Assembly (NCBI GenBank): GCA_026014465.1
Contig: JAOZID010000010.1
Span: forward strand, 526,288 to 590,287
Direction of reading: 5' to 3'
Source of the DNA: Candidatus Bathyarchaeota archaeon
GTDB taxonomy: Archaea; Thermoproteota; Bathyarchaeia; Bathyarchaeales; Bathycorpusculaceae
Length of the DNA stretch: 64,000 bases
The notes beneath the pieces were generated by a model that was not told where the DNA came from, ran no database searches, and saw nothing but the letters and a program-made list of their open reading frames with translations. How positions within the stretch are numbered: position 1 is the stretch's first letter; each line of letters opens with the position of its first letter. The position numbers and the translations under genes were made by a program. Below, one piece after another: positions 8,458-16,751 of the stretch.

Positions 8458-9378
8458 CTAGTGGAATAGCCAGGGGTGGGTTTGTTGCATGAGTTGGGTT
8501 ATAGTTTGGGGTGGGATGATGCCTTGTTCGGTTATGAGTGCGGAGATGAGGTAATTCTGGGTTAGGTCGAATGCGGGGTTTTGGATGTTGAGGTTTTTGG
8601 GGGGGTCTGTCCAGATTTCGTTTGGGTTGCGGTATTCGATTTTTTCGGTTTCGCCCTGTAGGGTTTGGGGGTCGTATTTGAGCAGTTCGGTGACGGAGTA
8701 GAGGGGTTTTTTGGCTTCGCGGGCTATGAGGGCTATGGCGGCGGTTCCGATTTTGTTTATGATGTTGCCTTCGCTGGTTATGGCGTCGGCGCCTACGAGG
8801 ACGAGGTCGGCTTTGGGGAGGAAGGTTTGGGCGGCGGAGTCAACGATGAACGTGGTTTCTATGCCCAGATTGGTGAGTTCTTTGGCGGTGAGCCGCCCTT
8901 GGAAGGCGGGTCGGGTTTCGGTGCAGATGACTTGGAAGGTTTTGCCTTGCTGTTTTGCTTTGGCGAGCAGGTTAGTTACGGTGGAAGAGTGGCAATGCGT
9001 GAAGACGACGGCGCCGTTTTGGATGCGCCTTGAGCCGATTTCGGCGATTTTTTGTTTGGAGGCTTCAAGGTCTTTTTGGAACCCCTGTGAACGCTTAGAA
9101 ACCAAGTGGGCAAGTTCGATAACGTTGCGCTCGTCGCTGTCCTCAACTTGAGTGATTACCCACTGCACCGCGTTGCGCATCAAAGGCTCAGTTTCGCGGC
9201 TCTGGAAAAGCACGGAGCGTGCTTCGTACAATTCGGAGAGGAAGGCTTTGCGGGTTTGCGTGCTGGTTTGCTGTGCTAGGGTTTCGAGGGCTTGGATGGC
9301 GGCTATGGCAACGTTTCGGGCACCCTGTACCTGCAATTTGCGGATGCGTTCTGCGGTGTCTTGTAAGTTGGGGTTCAT
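8458..9378 (-). CDS. Ribose-1,5-bisphosphate isomerase (eIF2B-like)
   Basis: A 306-residue member of the eIF2B alpha/MtnA-like superfamily. It isomerises ribose-1,5-bisphosphate (from AMP phosphorylase) to ribulose-1,5-bisphosphate for RuBisCO. The archaeal R15P isomerase catalytic residues are visible as the cysteine in VVFTHCHSSTV (about 137) and the aspartate in LVGADAITSEGNIINKIGT (about 206). The start ATG 9378 (MNPNLQ) is chosen because upstream codons look non-coding. A generic eIF2B-like or MtnA assignment is possible from sequence alone, but the neighbours make R15P isomerase the best call. The 3' half is A/C-rich on the coding strand. Confidence 0.88.
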   Translation of the reverse strand: MNPNLQDTAERIRKLQVQGARNVAIAAIQALETLAQQTSTQTRKAFLSELYEARSVLFQSRETEPLMRNAVQWVITQVEDSDERNVIELAHLVSKRSQGFQKDLEASKQKIAEIGSRRIQNGAVVFTHCHSSTVTNLLAKAKQQGKTFQVICTETRPAFQGRLTAKELTNLGIETTFIVDSAAQTFLPKADLVLVGADAITSEGNIINKIGTAAIALIAREAKKPLYSVTELLKYDPQTLQGETEKIEYRNPNEIWTDPPKNLNIQNPAFDLTQNYLISALITEQGIIPPQTITQLMQQTHPWLFH

Positions 9379-9466
9379 AGGCGTTTCACGGCTCGTGGAT
9401 GATGTGCATGTATTATAAGGGTATGACATATAAGGTGATTGAAATATGCGGTTGTGAGGTTGCGTT

Positions 9467-10615
9467 GTGTTGTCTGAGGACGAATATGTTGATGCTAGTT
9501 CTGTTTTGCAGCGGTTTGTGGGTCCATGGTACAAAGCGTTGGAGAACCCAGCAGAGGCGCAGGAGCAGGTGCTTTTAGAGTTGTTGGGAAAGTACGCGCA
9601 GACCCAGTACGGCAGCCAGTACCACGCAGGGCAAACCACGAGCATCAGGGAGTATCAACATAATTTTCCTGTAGCAGACTACCTTGCGTATCAGCCGTAT
9701 TTGGGCAGGGTTCAAGAAGGAGACTACCGCGCGTTTTTGTCTGAGCCGCCGCAGACGTGGGTTATGACCAGAGGCTCCACAGGCAAACAATCCAAAGTGC
9801 TCCCCACAACCCCTAAGCATTTGGAGCAGATTTTTCTTTGCGGTGCCCGAGCAATCATCCACTTTGCCATGCGAACCGAAAACTTTGAAGTGCTAACGGG
9901 GAACATTTTGAATTTGAATTTCCCAAGCACAGTGCACACCATGACCAAAGGCGGCGAGCAGGTCGCGTATGGGTACAGTTCAGGCACGTACGCACGTCTT
10001 AATCCGATGCTTAGCCAAGTTAGTTTGCTGCCGCGCCAAGAAGACATCGACGCTTTGGGTTCAGGCATTGGCAGAGCCGACTGGGAACGCCGCTTCGAAC
10101 TTGCGTATCAGCAAGCCATGGAGAAAAACGTGGTAGCGACTATGGGCGTGACTCCCGTGGTTTTAGCGTTTGCCAAATACGTGCAGCGAAGACACGGCAA
10201 GACCCCCGCAGATTTGTGGCGGTTTCAGGCATTGTTTTGCACGAGCGTAGCTAAAATTCACAGCAAATACGGACCAGTTTTGCAGAAATATTTTGGTAAG
10301 GCGCCTGTTGTGGAGATGTACACGGCAACTGAGGGCGTGTTTGGGCAGCAGTATGATGATTTACCGTATTTTACTCCGAATTATGATGCTTATTTGTTTG
10401 AGGTGGATATGGGCGGCGAATTCAAGTTGTTGCATGAGCTTAAGCGGGGTGAGTGGGGGCGTTTGATTGTTTCGTCGTGTATGTTTCCGCGGTATGATAT
10501 TGGGGATATGGTTGAGGCTGCGGGTGAGAACCGTTTTCGTATTTTTGGCAGGCGTAGTGCTTGGACTTTGTTGGAGCACAGGCTCTTTAGGCTGTTTTTG
10601 GGTTGGCTTCTATAG
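9467..10615 (+). CDS. GH3-like acyl-adenylating enzyme, short form
   Basis: A 382-residue member of the GH3 auxin-responsive promoter family, whose plant members adenylate carboxylates and join them to amino acids. The ATP-binding motif TRGSTGKQSK (about 101-110), the central GVTPVV...CTSVAKIHSKYGP and the acid-rich MYTATEGVFGQQ motif (about 285-296) are visible. The protein stops about 15 residues after the hinge-like FRIFGRR. It therefore lacks the roughly 100-150-residue C-terminal lid that completes catalysis in full-length GH3 enzymes (usually above 500 residues). The start is GTG after a GAGGTT site. Substrate unknown. Confidence 0.8.
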   Translation: MLSEDEYVDASSVLQRFVGPWYKALENPAEAQEQVLLELLGKYAQTQYGSQYHAGQTTSIREYQHNFPVADYLAYQPYLGRVQEGDYRAFLSEPPQTWVMTRGSTGKQSKVLPTTPKHLEQIFLCGARAIIHFAMRTENFEVLTGNILNLNFPSTVHTMTKGGEQVAYGYSSGTYARLNPMLSQVSLLPRQEDIDALGSGIGRADWERRFELAYQQAMEKNVVATMGVTPVVLAFAKYVQRRHGKTPADLWRFQALFCTSVAKIHSKYGPVLQKYFGKAPVVEMYTATEGVFGQQYDDLPYFTPNYDAYLFEVDMGGEFKLLHELKRGEWGRLIVSSCMFPRYDIGDMVEAAGENRFRIFGRRSAWTLLEHRLFRLFLGWLL

Positions 10616-10623
10616 CTTGGGGG

Positions 10624-11004
10624 TTAGGGGTTGTATCGTCGTGCTTTGGCGGTGAACCAGAGGGCAACAACGATTAGAACTACACCGATTAGCACGAGAA
10701 CTAAGGCGCCTTGCAAAGGACCAGATAAAAAGCCCACTGCCCGAGCATACGCCGAAACGCCGATAAGGATTAAGATTAAGCCGCCGATTAGCCAGCCAAC
10801 AAAACTCCACTCGCCTTTCTCGTGCACCTCGCCTTTTTCATGCTCGTTTTTCTCCTGTTTCTCGGCTTTCTCTTGCTTCTCAGCCTTCTCATACTGCACG
10901 TGGCTATGAGGCGGCGTGGCTTGCGCTTTTAAAGGTGCACCGCAACGGGGACAAAACGCCATTTCTTCATCTACTTTGCTGCCGCATTTAGGACAATAAG
11001 ACAA
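10624..11004 (-). CDS. Zinc-ribbon membrane protein
   Basis: About 126 residues: an N-terminal zinc ribbon (YCPKCG...FCPRCGAP), a repetitive charged linker (EKAEKQEKAEKQEKNEHEKG) and two transmembrane helices (GWLIGGLILILIGVSAYA and GALVLVLIGVVLIVVALWF). The start is TTG 11004 (MSYCPKCG), preceded by AGGTGA. A TATA-like TTTAAATA is centred near 11044, about 40 bases upstream. It shares its zinc-ribbon-plus-membrane design with proteins at 38344 and 39858. Function unknown. Confidence 0.65.
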   Translation of the reverse strand: MSYCPKCGSKVDEEMAFCPRCGAPLKAQATPPHSHVQYEKAEKQEKAEKQEKNEHEKGEVHEKGEWSFVGWLIGGLILILIGVSAYARAVGFLSGPLQGALVLVLIGVVLIVVALWFTAKARRYNP

Positions 11005-11038
11005 GTAAGTTTCACCTAACAACTTATGCAGACAATTA

Positions 11039-11048
11039 GTATTTAAAA
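11039..11048 (-). promoter_or_regulatory. TATA-like box for zinc-ribbon gene
   Basis: On the minus strand it reads GTTTTAAATAC. At about 25 bases it predicts a start near 11016, giving a short leader that contains the AGGTGA site of the gene starting at 11004. Confidence 0.4.
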
Positions 11049-11081
11049 CATACACTGCAGCAGAGGACAAAAAAAGGTTAT

Positions 11082-11621
11082 ATGTTCAGTCCAGTGATTA
11101 TGGTAGGTGTAGAGGAAAGTGAGTTTTTGGCGTGGCATGAAAGGCGTGAACAAAAGGGCTTTGCTGAGCGTGTGATTACTGCGGTAGCTGTTGGAGGCAG
11201 CCTCATAATACTGGGTATTGTTATTGCAGCAAACCCGGGTGTTTTTGGGAATTTGTGGGATTTCTTGGGGGACTTAGGTATTGTGCAGGTTTGGGGTTCG
11301 TGGCTGTATTTGCCTGCTCCTGAATCTCCGTGGATGCACACATCGCTTTACAGCGCAGTTTGGAGCCTCTCGCTGGGCGTTAGCATCTTGCAAGCGGTTT
11401 TACTCGTGGCGCGGGTAGCGTTCCATTCACGCACCTCAAAGATTTCTGAAACCGTGGGCAACCTTGTGTTTTGGGGTGGACAAACCTACTTGATTACCGT
11501 GTTTCTTAACTTGCAAACTACGCGGGCACTATGGTTTGAATTCTGGGCTGCCATGATAATAGTCATCGGAGTATCCTTCATAGCCCGCGGCTTAGTGTAC
11601 TTAGCCAAACAAAAACTATAA
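11082..11621 (+). CDS. Four-helix membrane protein, unknown function
   Basis: About 179 residues with four predicted transmembrane helices: VITAVAVGGSLIILGIVIAA, AVWSLSLGVSILQAVLLVA, VGNLVFWGGQTYLITVFL and FWAAMIIVIGVSFIARGLVYL. The N-terminus (EESEFLAWHERREQKGFAER) is charged and presumably cytoplasmic. ATG 11100 is an alternative start; neither has a strong ribosome-binding site. I see no family motif. It is divergent from the zinc-ribbon gene and convergent with the glycosyltransferase cluster. Confidence 0.6.
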   Translation: MFSPVIMVGVEESEFLAWHERREQKGFAERVITAVAVGGSLIILGIVIAANPGVFGNLWDFLGDLGIVQVWGSWLYLPAPESPWMHTSLYSAVWSLSLGVSILQAVLLVARVAFHSRTSKISETVGNLVFWGGQTYLITVFLNLQTTRALWFEFWAAMIIVIGVSFIARGLVYLAKQKL

Positions 11622-11644
11622 CCACCCTCGTCTCTTTTCTTGGG

Positions 11645-12382
11645 TTAGGGGTTTTTGAATTGCCACCAGAGGTTGAGGACTTGTTTGCCCATGTTGTAGC
11701 TGTCTTTGAAAAGGTTGACTTTAGTTTGGCGTCCGCTTCTCCATTGCACGGGGATTTCTTTGATTTTGTAGCCGTTGCGGGCTGCTCGGACAAGGATTTC
11801 GGTGTCCCAGAACCAGTGGTTTGCTTGCACTTCCTCGATTAGCGTGAGGGTGGGTTCTCGTTTGAAGGCTTTGAAGCCGCATTGGTGGTCTTTGAGTTTG
11901 GAGCCAAGCATGTTCCTAACAAGCCAGTTGTAAGTTTTGCTGCTTATGCCGCGTGAGAAGCTGCGTTCCACCTTGCTTTCAGGAAGCATACGCGACCCCG
12001 TCGCAAAATCGTACCCCTCTAACGTGACTGCTTCCACCAGAGGCTTTAGATACTGCATGTCAGTTGCTAAATCCAAATCCATGTAAACAAAAACTTCTCC
12101 GCTGCACTGTTTGAAGGCGTTGTTAAGGGCGGTTCCGCGTCCAAGGCGCTGTTCTCGGTGGACGTGTTTTATGTAGGGGTGTTTTTGGGCTAGGGTTTCG
12201 GAGAGTTCTGCTGTGCCGTCGCTGCTGCCGTCTTCGGCGATTACGATTTCGTAGGAGCTTGTGAAGGCGTTTAAGGCTTGGGTTGCTTGTTGTACGGCGG
12301 CGTCTATGAAGTCTACTTCGTTGTAGGCGGGAAAAACCACTGAAACTTGCAAAGGCTTGCTTGATTTGGGGGTTGTGGTCAT
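11645..12382 (-). CDS. Family 2 glycosyltransferase (dolichol-phosphate type)
   Basis: A 245-residue GT-A enzyme. SVVFPAYNEVDFI (nucleotide site, about 15), IAEDGSSDGTAEL (about 47), the metal-binding MDLDLATD (about 100) and the family's HQCGFKAFKRE (about 165) are all present. This resembles dolichyl-phosphate mannose/glucose synthases, which charge a lipid carrier for extracytoplasmic glycosylation. No membrane anchor follows. Its ATG overlaps the stop of the upstream PMT-type gene by four bases (ATGA), implying translational coupling and a shared role: it would make the donor that the GT-C enzymes use. Confidence 0.87.
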   Translation of the reverse strand: MTTTPKSSKPLQVSVVFPAYNEVDFIDAAVQQATQALNAFTSSYEIVIAEDGSSDGTAELSETLAQKHPYIKHVHREQRLGRGTALNNAFKQCSGEVFVYMDLDLATDMQYLKPLVEAVTLEGYDFATGSRMLPESKVERSFSRGISSKTYNWLVRNMLGSKLKDHQCGFKAFKREPTLTLIEEVQANHWFWDTEILVRAARNGYKIKEIPVQWRSGRQTKVNLFKDSYNMGKQVLNLWWQFKNP

Positions 12383-14193
12383 GGTGCAAAGTACCAGCTG
12401 GGGAACCATTTTAGGTATTGGATGTAGGAAGAGTCGGTTGGGACGCCTGAAATTACAGGGTAAAACAGTATGAACATTGCCACTACGGCGGCAAAGAAGA
12501 TAAGGGTAACGATTTTGCCTTTTCGGGTGCTCCAGTGGTTGTTGATGACGTACGCCGATGCTAAACACAGCAGGGGCACGCAAACAAAATAGTGATAGAT
12601 GAAGGTCACTCGGGAGATTAGAACGTAGGGAATCCATGAGAAGAAGAAAACGGTTGCTATGAAAACTGCGGCAACGTTCCAGCGGCAACCAGCAGGGGCA
12701 GATTCTGGAATTTGCGAAGGCACCTTTGCATCCAAGGACGGCGGTTGCGTTTCACCAAGTTGCTCCGCAGATTCCTTGACTCGCTTATCCAAAACATGGC
12801 GAAGCCGCTTAAACAAAGCTTTTATGTCCACTGCTTCTATGGCAACAACAATCATGCTTGCAAAGCCAACCCACCACACCGCGGGGTTTCCAAACGCCGA
12901 TATGGTGGAGACGACGTTGTTTGGCAGGTAGGTTATGTCAAGCCAGAGGGGAACGTATCCGCTGGTGCTTACCATGAAGGGCCAACTCCACCAGGGTGAC
13001 CCGAAACTGTGTGAGGCTTCTAAGGTTGAATGGTAATTGTACATGGCAAACTGCAGGTCGACTACACCTCTGCCGCTGCCCTCGTAGAAGGGACGCCCCG
13101 TGAGCATGTCGGGTATGTAGATTAGGAAGTAGATGCCTACGGCTATGGCTGCAAAAGCGATTAGCAGCAGGAAGGGGTGGTCAAAGAAGCCGGCGAATTT
13201 GTAGCTTAGGCTTTTTTTAAGTTTGCGCAAATCGTTGATTCTCATCGCCGCCAAGAGAGCAAGCATGCCCAGTGTGCCGTACATGACGACCCATTTGGTG
13301 GAAAACGCCAACGCAAAGAACACTAACGCCAAGAACAAGGGCAAAACGGGGGTTTTCCAGCCGTTTTTGGCGACGTTTTTGAAGTAAGTGAAGAAGCTTA
13401 ACTGCGAGAGCAACGCAAAAAACACAAGGTAAGTATCCACCGTGCCCATGCGTCCCATCGCGAAATGCATGAAATCAAACGTTAACAGGAAAGCTGAGGC
13501 AAAGCCGCCAATCCAAGTGCCAAACAGCTTCTTACCCAGCAAGTACATAACAGGAATCATTAGGGTGGCAAATAGTACGCCTGTGATGCGCCATCCAAAG
13601 GGGTTGTATCCAAAAGCTGCGATGCCCGCGGCTTGGATAAGTTTGCCCAAGGGCGGGTGAGTCCATTCGTAGGGGGATTGAAGGTTTAGGTATTGTTCGG
13701 CGGTTCGGGCGAAGTAGATTTCATCAAAATAGGTTTGTGACATGTAAGTTATGGGCAACTGGATTTTGTCTTGCTCATCGACAAGGTTTTGGACCTTAAC
13801 GTTTTCCGAAGACAAGTTGACTATGGTGGTTATGGGGATTTGCTCGTTGTCAGAGGTGGAGGCGGTCATTTCGGAGATTACTGCGTTGGAGGATGCGCCG
13901 AACTCGACTTTGATGTACTGGGTGGTTTGGCTAAAGCCGATTTGGTCCCATTTGTAGTATTCGGATTTTTCCCAGTTGGAAGTGACTGCTTGCCAGTTTT
14001 CAGGTGACCCCTTGTAGAGCGAGAGGTTGTAAGAGTTGTCTTTGAGCAGGAAAAGAACCGAATCAACAGGGACTTCTTCGCCCAAATCAACATAGAAGCT
14101 GTCGTCTGAAGAAAACTGCGCCGTAGTTATGGGGGCTTGGTTTACACCCAGATTCCAAGTTGCAACGGACATGAAAACCGCTGAAAGCACCAC
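12379..14193 (-). CDS. PMT-type glycosyltransferase (GT-C)
   Basis: About 604 residues with a protein-O-mannosyltransferase-like core. The acidic loop motif YFDEIYFARTAEQYL (about 155) and HPPLGKLIQA (about 180) are the PMT hallmarks, followed by about ten hydrophobic helices. Unlike standard PMTs, about 120 residues of beta-rich sequence (SSDDSFYVDLGEEVPVDSVL onwards), resembling a discoidin-like carbohydrate-binding fold, sit between the first helix and the acidic motif. The start is uncertain. GTG 14193 cuts into the first hydrophobic helix, and the same frame continues upstream (KLNKRDLLTI) with no ATG, GTG or TTG. The preceding gene is 14 bases away. Confidence 0.85.
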   Translation of the reverse strand: MVLSAVFMSVATWNLGVNQAPITTAQFSSDDSFYVDLGEEVPVDSVLFLLKDNSYNLSLYKGSPENWQAVTSNWEKSEYYKWDQIGFSQTTQYIKVEFGASSNAVISEMTASTSDNEQIPITTIVNLSSENVKVQNLVDEQDKIQLPITYMSQTYFDEIYFARTAEQYLNLQSPYEWTHPPLGKLIQAAGIAAFGYNPFGWRITGVLFATLMIPVMYLLGKKLFGTWIGGFASAFLLTFDFMHFAMGRMGTVDTYLVFFALLSQLSFFTYFKNVAKNGWKTPVLPLFLALVFFALAFSTKWVVMYGTLGMLALLAAMRINDLRKLKKSLSYKFAGFFDHPFLLLIAFAAIAVGIYFLIYIPDMLTGRPFYEGSGRGVVDLQFAMYNYHSTLEASHSFGSPWWSWPFMVSTSGYVPLWLDITYLPNNVVSTISAFGNPAVWWVGFASMIVVAIEAVDIKALFKRLRHVLDKRVKESAEQLGETQPPSLDAKVPSQIPESAPAGCRWNVAAVFIATVFFFSWIPYVLISRVTFIYHYFVCVPLLCLASAYVINNHWSTRKGKIVTLIFFAAVVAMFILFYPVISGVPTDSSYIQYLKWFPSWYFAP

Positions 14194-14206
14194 AATCGTA
14201 AGCAGG

Positions 14207-15475
14207 TCACGTTTGTTTAACTTCGTCTTTTTCTCCTCCAGCAGGTTCTTTGGGTTCCTGTAGGCGGGTTTTGGTTGGGGTCAGCCAGTGTTTGCCCTTT
14301 AATTCGCTCCACATTAGTGCAAGGACGTATAGGAACGAAGCTGAATTAATCAAGCTTACGATTAACACCACAGGGTCACCTGCACCGATGAAGTCGTTGG
14401 TAACCAAAAACGACAACACATACGCTTGGTTCACGAAAACCGTTGCCGTCAAAGCAACATACAAGGGACGCGTCTTTTTGAGCAAAGGAAACATTAGAGC
14501 CAGAACTGCCAAGGCGGGGAAGAGGTAGCGTTCGTGAATGCGGGTGGGCAGCATGAAAAACGCGAAGAACAAGACAAACGCGGCAAACCAAACCGCCATC
14601 TCCCTACTCACGTGCAATCGTTTTTGCACAAAATACAAGCTAAACACGGCTACGGCGCCAAACATTGCCCAGCCCAGCAAAAAGGTTGCCTGCGTGTCGG
14701 GAACCCACATGCCCCCAAACCCCCACAAGTTGAAAGCGTTGATGGTTGTGTAGGCGTAGGTGCTGTAGGCTCCAAAGTAAATGTTGGTCAAAAACGTAAC
14801 GGGGTTGCTCCATTCGAAAGGCAAAATCACGGCGAAAACCGTAACCACAGCCGCCAGCACCGTAGAAACGAACTGTTTAAGGTCAGCGTCACGCCACAGG
14901 ACAAAAAAGAACAACGGCGCAAGGGCTATGCTTTGGGGCTTGGTTAAGACGCCTAGCATGAAAACGGCGATTGCCAGTTTGGGTTTGGATTCTAAGACCA
15001 GATAAAGCGAAAATATGAGAAAGAAGGTGTAGATGGCGTCGAATTGTCCCCACACGGCGGTGTTGAATATGACTGCGGGGTTGAACGCGTACAGGGCAGC
15101 GGCGAAAAATGCGGATTTGAAGTTTAAGCGTTTGCGGATAAACGCGAATATTACAAAAGCTGTTGCCAAATCAAAAAGGTTTGAGGGCAACTTCATAACG
15201 TACGTGAAGGCTTCCGTTCCAAAAACCCCCAGACCCTCGGCGAGGGAACCAAAAATCCAGAACAGGTAAATGTTAAGGGGGGGATAGTCGCACCAGGTTT
15301 GGCTGTAAAATATGCGTGGTCCATGTTCGGCGGCGGTTTGGAACCATACCATGAAGTCGTGGGTGTCGATTTGTGCGTAGCCTTGATGCCAAAAGAACAG
15401 GAAACGAACGATAAACGCTGCCAGCAGCAAAACGCCCAAGAAGGCAAATTCACGTTTCCCAAACGGCACTTTCAA
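14207..15475 (-). CDS. GT-C family glycosyltransferase, multi-pass
   Basis: A 422-residue membrane protein with about ten helices and the GT-C acidic motif near the N-terminus (YAQIDTHDFMVWFQTA, about 34-48) followed by YPPLNIYLFW. It resembles DUF2029/ALG-type mannosyltransferases using lipid-phosphate sugars on the outer face of the membrane. The C-terminal tail is charged (KTRLQEPKEPAGGEKDEVK). It sits in a minus-strand run with the PIG-V-like, PMT-like and GT2 genes. Specific sugar and acceptor unknown. Confidence 0.82.
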   Translation of the reverse strand: MKVPFGKREFAFLGVLLLAAFIVRFLFFWHQGYAQIDTHDFMVWFQTAAEHGPRIFYSQTWCDYPPLNIYLFWIFGSLAEGLGVFGTEAFTYVMKLPSNLFDLATAFVIFAFIRKRLNFKSAFFAAALYAFNPAVIFNTAVWGQFDAIYTFFLIFSLYLVLESKPKLAIAVFMLGVLTKPQSIALAPLFFFVLWRDADLKQFVSTVLAAVVTVFAVILPFEWSNPVTFLTNIYFGAYSTYAYTTINAFNLWGFGGMWVPDTQATFLLGWAMFGAVAVFSLYFVQKRLHVSREMAVWFAAFVLFFAFFMLPTRIHERYLFPALAVLALMFPLLKKTRPLYVALTATVFVNQAYVLSFLVTNDFIGAGDPVVLIVSLINSASFLYVLALMWSELKGKHWLTPTKTRLQEPKEPAGGEKDEVKQT

Positions 15476-15557
15476 CGCAGCGTTCTCCTCAAGAAAACTA
15501 CAATCACAGCACTACAGATAAAAGGTTTTATCCACAAACCCCAGCCAAAAAAGCCCA

Positions 15558-16676
15558 CTAAAACGCCCACTGCCCAACTGCAAAAAGACCCGTAAAATAG
15601 CACAACCCCACCACGAAAACGCCCGCGATGACAGCAACGGTGATTTCGCGTTTGGCAACCAACCCCAGCAGCATGAACATGGGGAACAGTGCCATGATGT
15701 AGCGCGGAACACTTATCCACCAAGATGTGGAAACCGCAAGACCCCAAGACAAAAACATGTAAACCAAGTAAACAGGACGAAGCCGCCGCCAAACACCCAA
15801 ACCCACCATCAACAACCCAAACACGCCAAACACAATCGGCGCGACGCCTATGGTTACGTTTGCAGGATAAGCCCCCGAAACTGCCCAGCTATACGCCTGC
15901 GTTAAACCTGTCAGGGGTGCAAAGACGTTATTCCAATGGTCGCGCTGGATTTCTAGGAACATGAAAGGGTTTGCGGTGGCTTGATAGTTTATGCCCAAAT
16001 ACATTAGAAAACCAGTTAATGGAAGTGCAGCCCACAAAGCTTTGCAGTCGAAGTTTTTGGGTTTCCAGCGTTTTTGGTGCAGGTACTCAACGAGCAGAGT
16101 TGGCAGCAGCAGTAGCCCTGCGATTCTTGTTAAAGCGGAAAGCAAGCCAAGCATACCTGCGAGTTGCCATTTGCCTAATCTTGCGTAGTAGATGCTGGCT
16201 ATGGTTAGGGCAAAGAAGAGCCCTTCGGTGTAGGGGGCGGACAGGAAGTAGGCTGTAGGGAAGAGGCTAAGGAACAGGACAGCTTTTACGGCTACGCCTT
16301 CGCTGAATTCATGCACGGCAAGCTTGTAGAGGTAAACAAAAGCAACCAAGCTGCTTAGGTTCGCAACCAAAAGCGCAGACAAACTTGCGTAGGCAAAATC
16401 AAATGTGACCAAACGAACACACACGGGGTACAGCGGGAAAAACACTATGAAATTTGCGGCGTCCCCAGCATTGACGTACCAGTCCCGCGCGATATCCACG
16501 TAATGCGGCGCGTCCCAACGGTTAAACATCGACAGCAAAACCGCCAATGAACCGTCCCCGTTAGAAACTGACGCGGCGTATCCTACACAGAAAACCAGAG
16601 CCTTCGCGGCGAGAGCGATAACCAAAGCAGCCTTCAAGGAGTAGGGAACCTTGGACAGCAAAGCTAAAACGCCCAT
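15558..16676 (-). CDS. PIG-V/Gpi18-like mannosyltransferase
   Basis: A 372-residue polytopic protein. FNRWDAPHYVDIARDWYV (about 50-67), FFPLYPVCVRLV and FPTAYFLSAPYTEGLFFALT (about 140-160) match the PIG-V/Gpi18 family, which adds mannose from dolichol-phosphate-mannose to lipid-linked glycans. In archaea such enzymes are expected in glycolipid or N-glycan assembly. It is the first gene of the minus-strand glycosylation run; 82 bases separate it from the next gene. The upstream 75 bases (16677-16751) probably hold the promoter. Confidence 0.82.
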   Translation of the reverse strand: MGVLALLSKVPYSLKAALVIALAAKALVFCVGYAASVSNGDGSLAVLLSMFNRWDAPHYVDIARDWYVNAGDAANFIVFFPLYPVCVRLVTFDFAYASLSALLVANLSSLVAFVYLYKLAVHEFSEGVAVKAVLFLSLFPTAYFLSAPYTEGLFFALTIASIYYARLGKWQLAGMLGLLSALTRIAGLLLLPTLLVEYLHQKRWKPKNFDCKALWAALPLTGFLMYLGINYQATANPFMFLEIQRDHWNNVFAPLTGLTQAYSWAVSGAYPANVTIGVAPIVFGVFGLLMVGLGVWRRLRPVYLVYMFLSWGLAVSTSWWISVPRYIMALFPMFMLLGLVAKREITVAVIAGVFVVGLCYFTGLFAVGQWAF

Positions 16677-16751
16677 GAAAACTCACATGCCTAAACCTAA
16701 CCAACATGCCATTTAAGACTGTTCAGTCGCGTCAAGACAAACCGCAAGGGT

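Noticed and set aside
9379-9645. Upstream extension of the R15P isomerase frame by 89 residues
   Set aside because: The residues are cysteine- and proline-rich without resemblance to the family, and ATG 9378 starts the conserved domain at the expected length.
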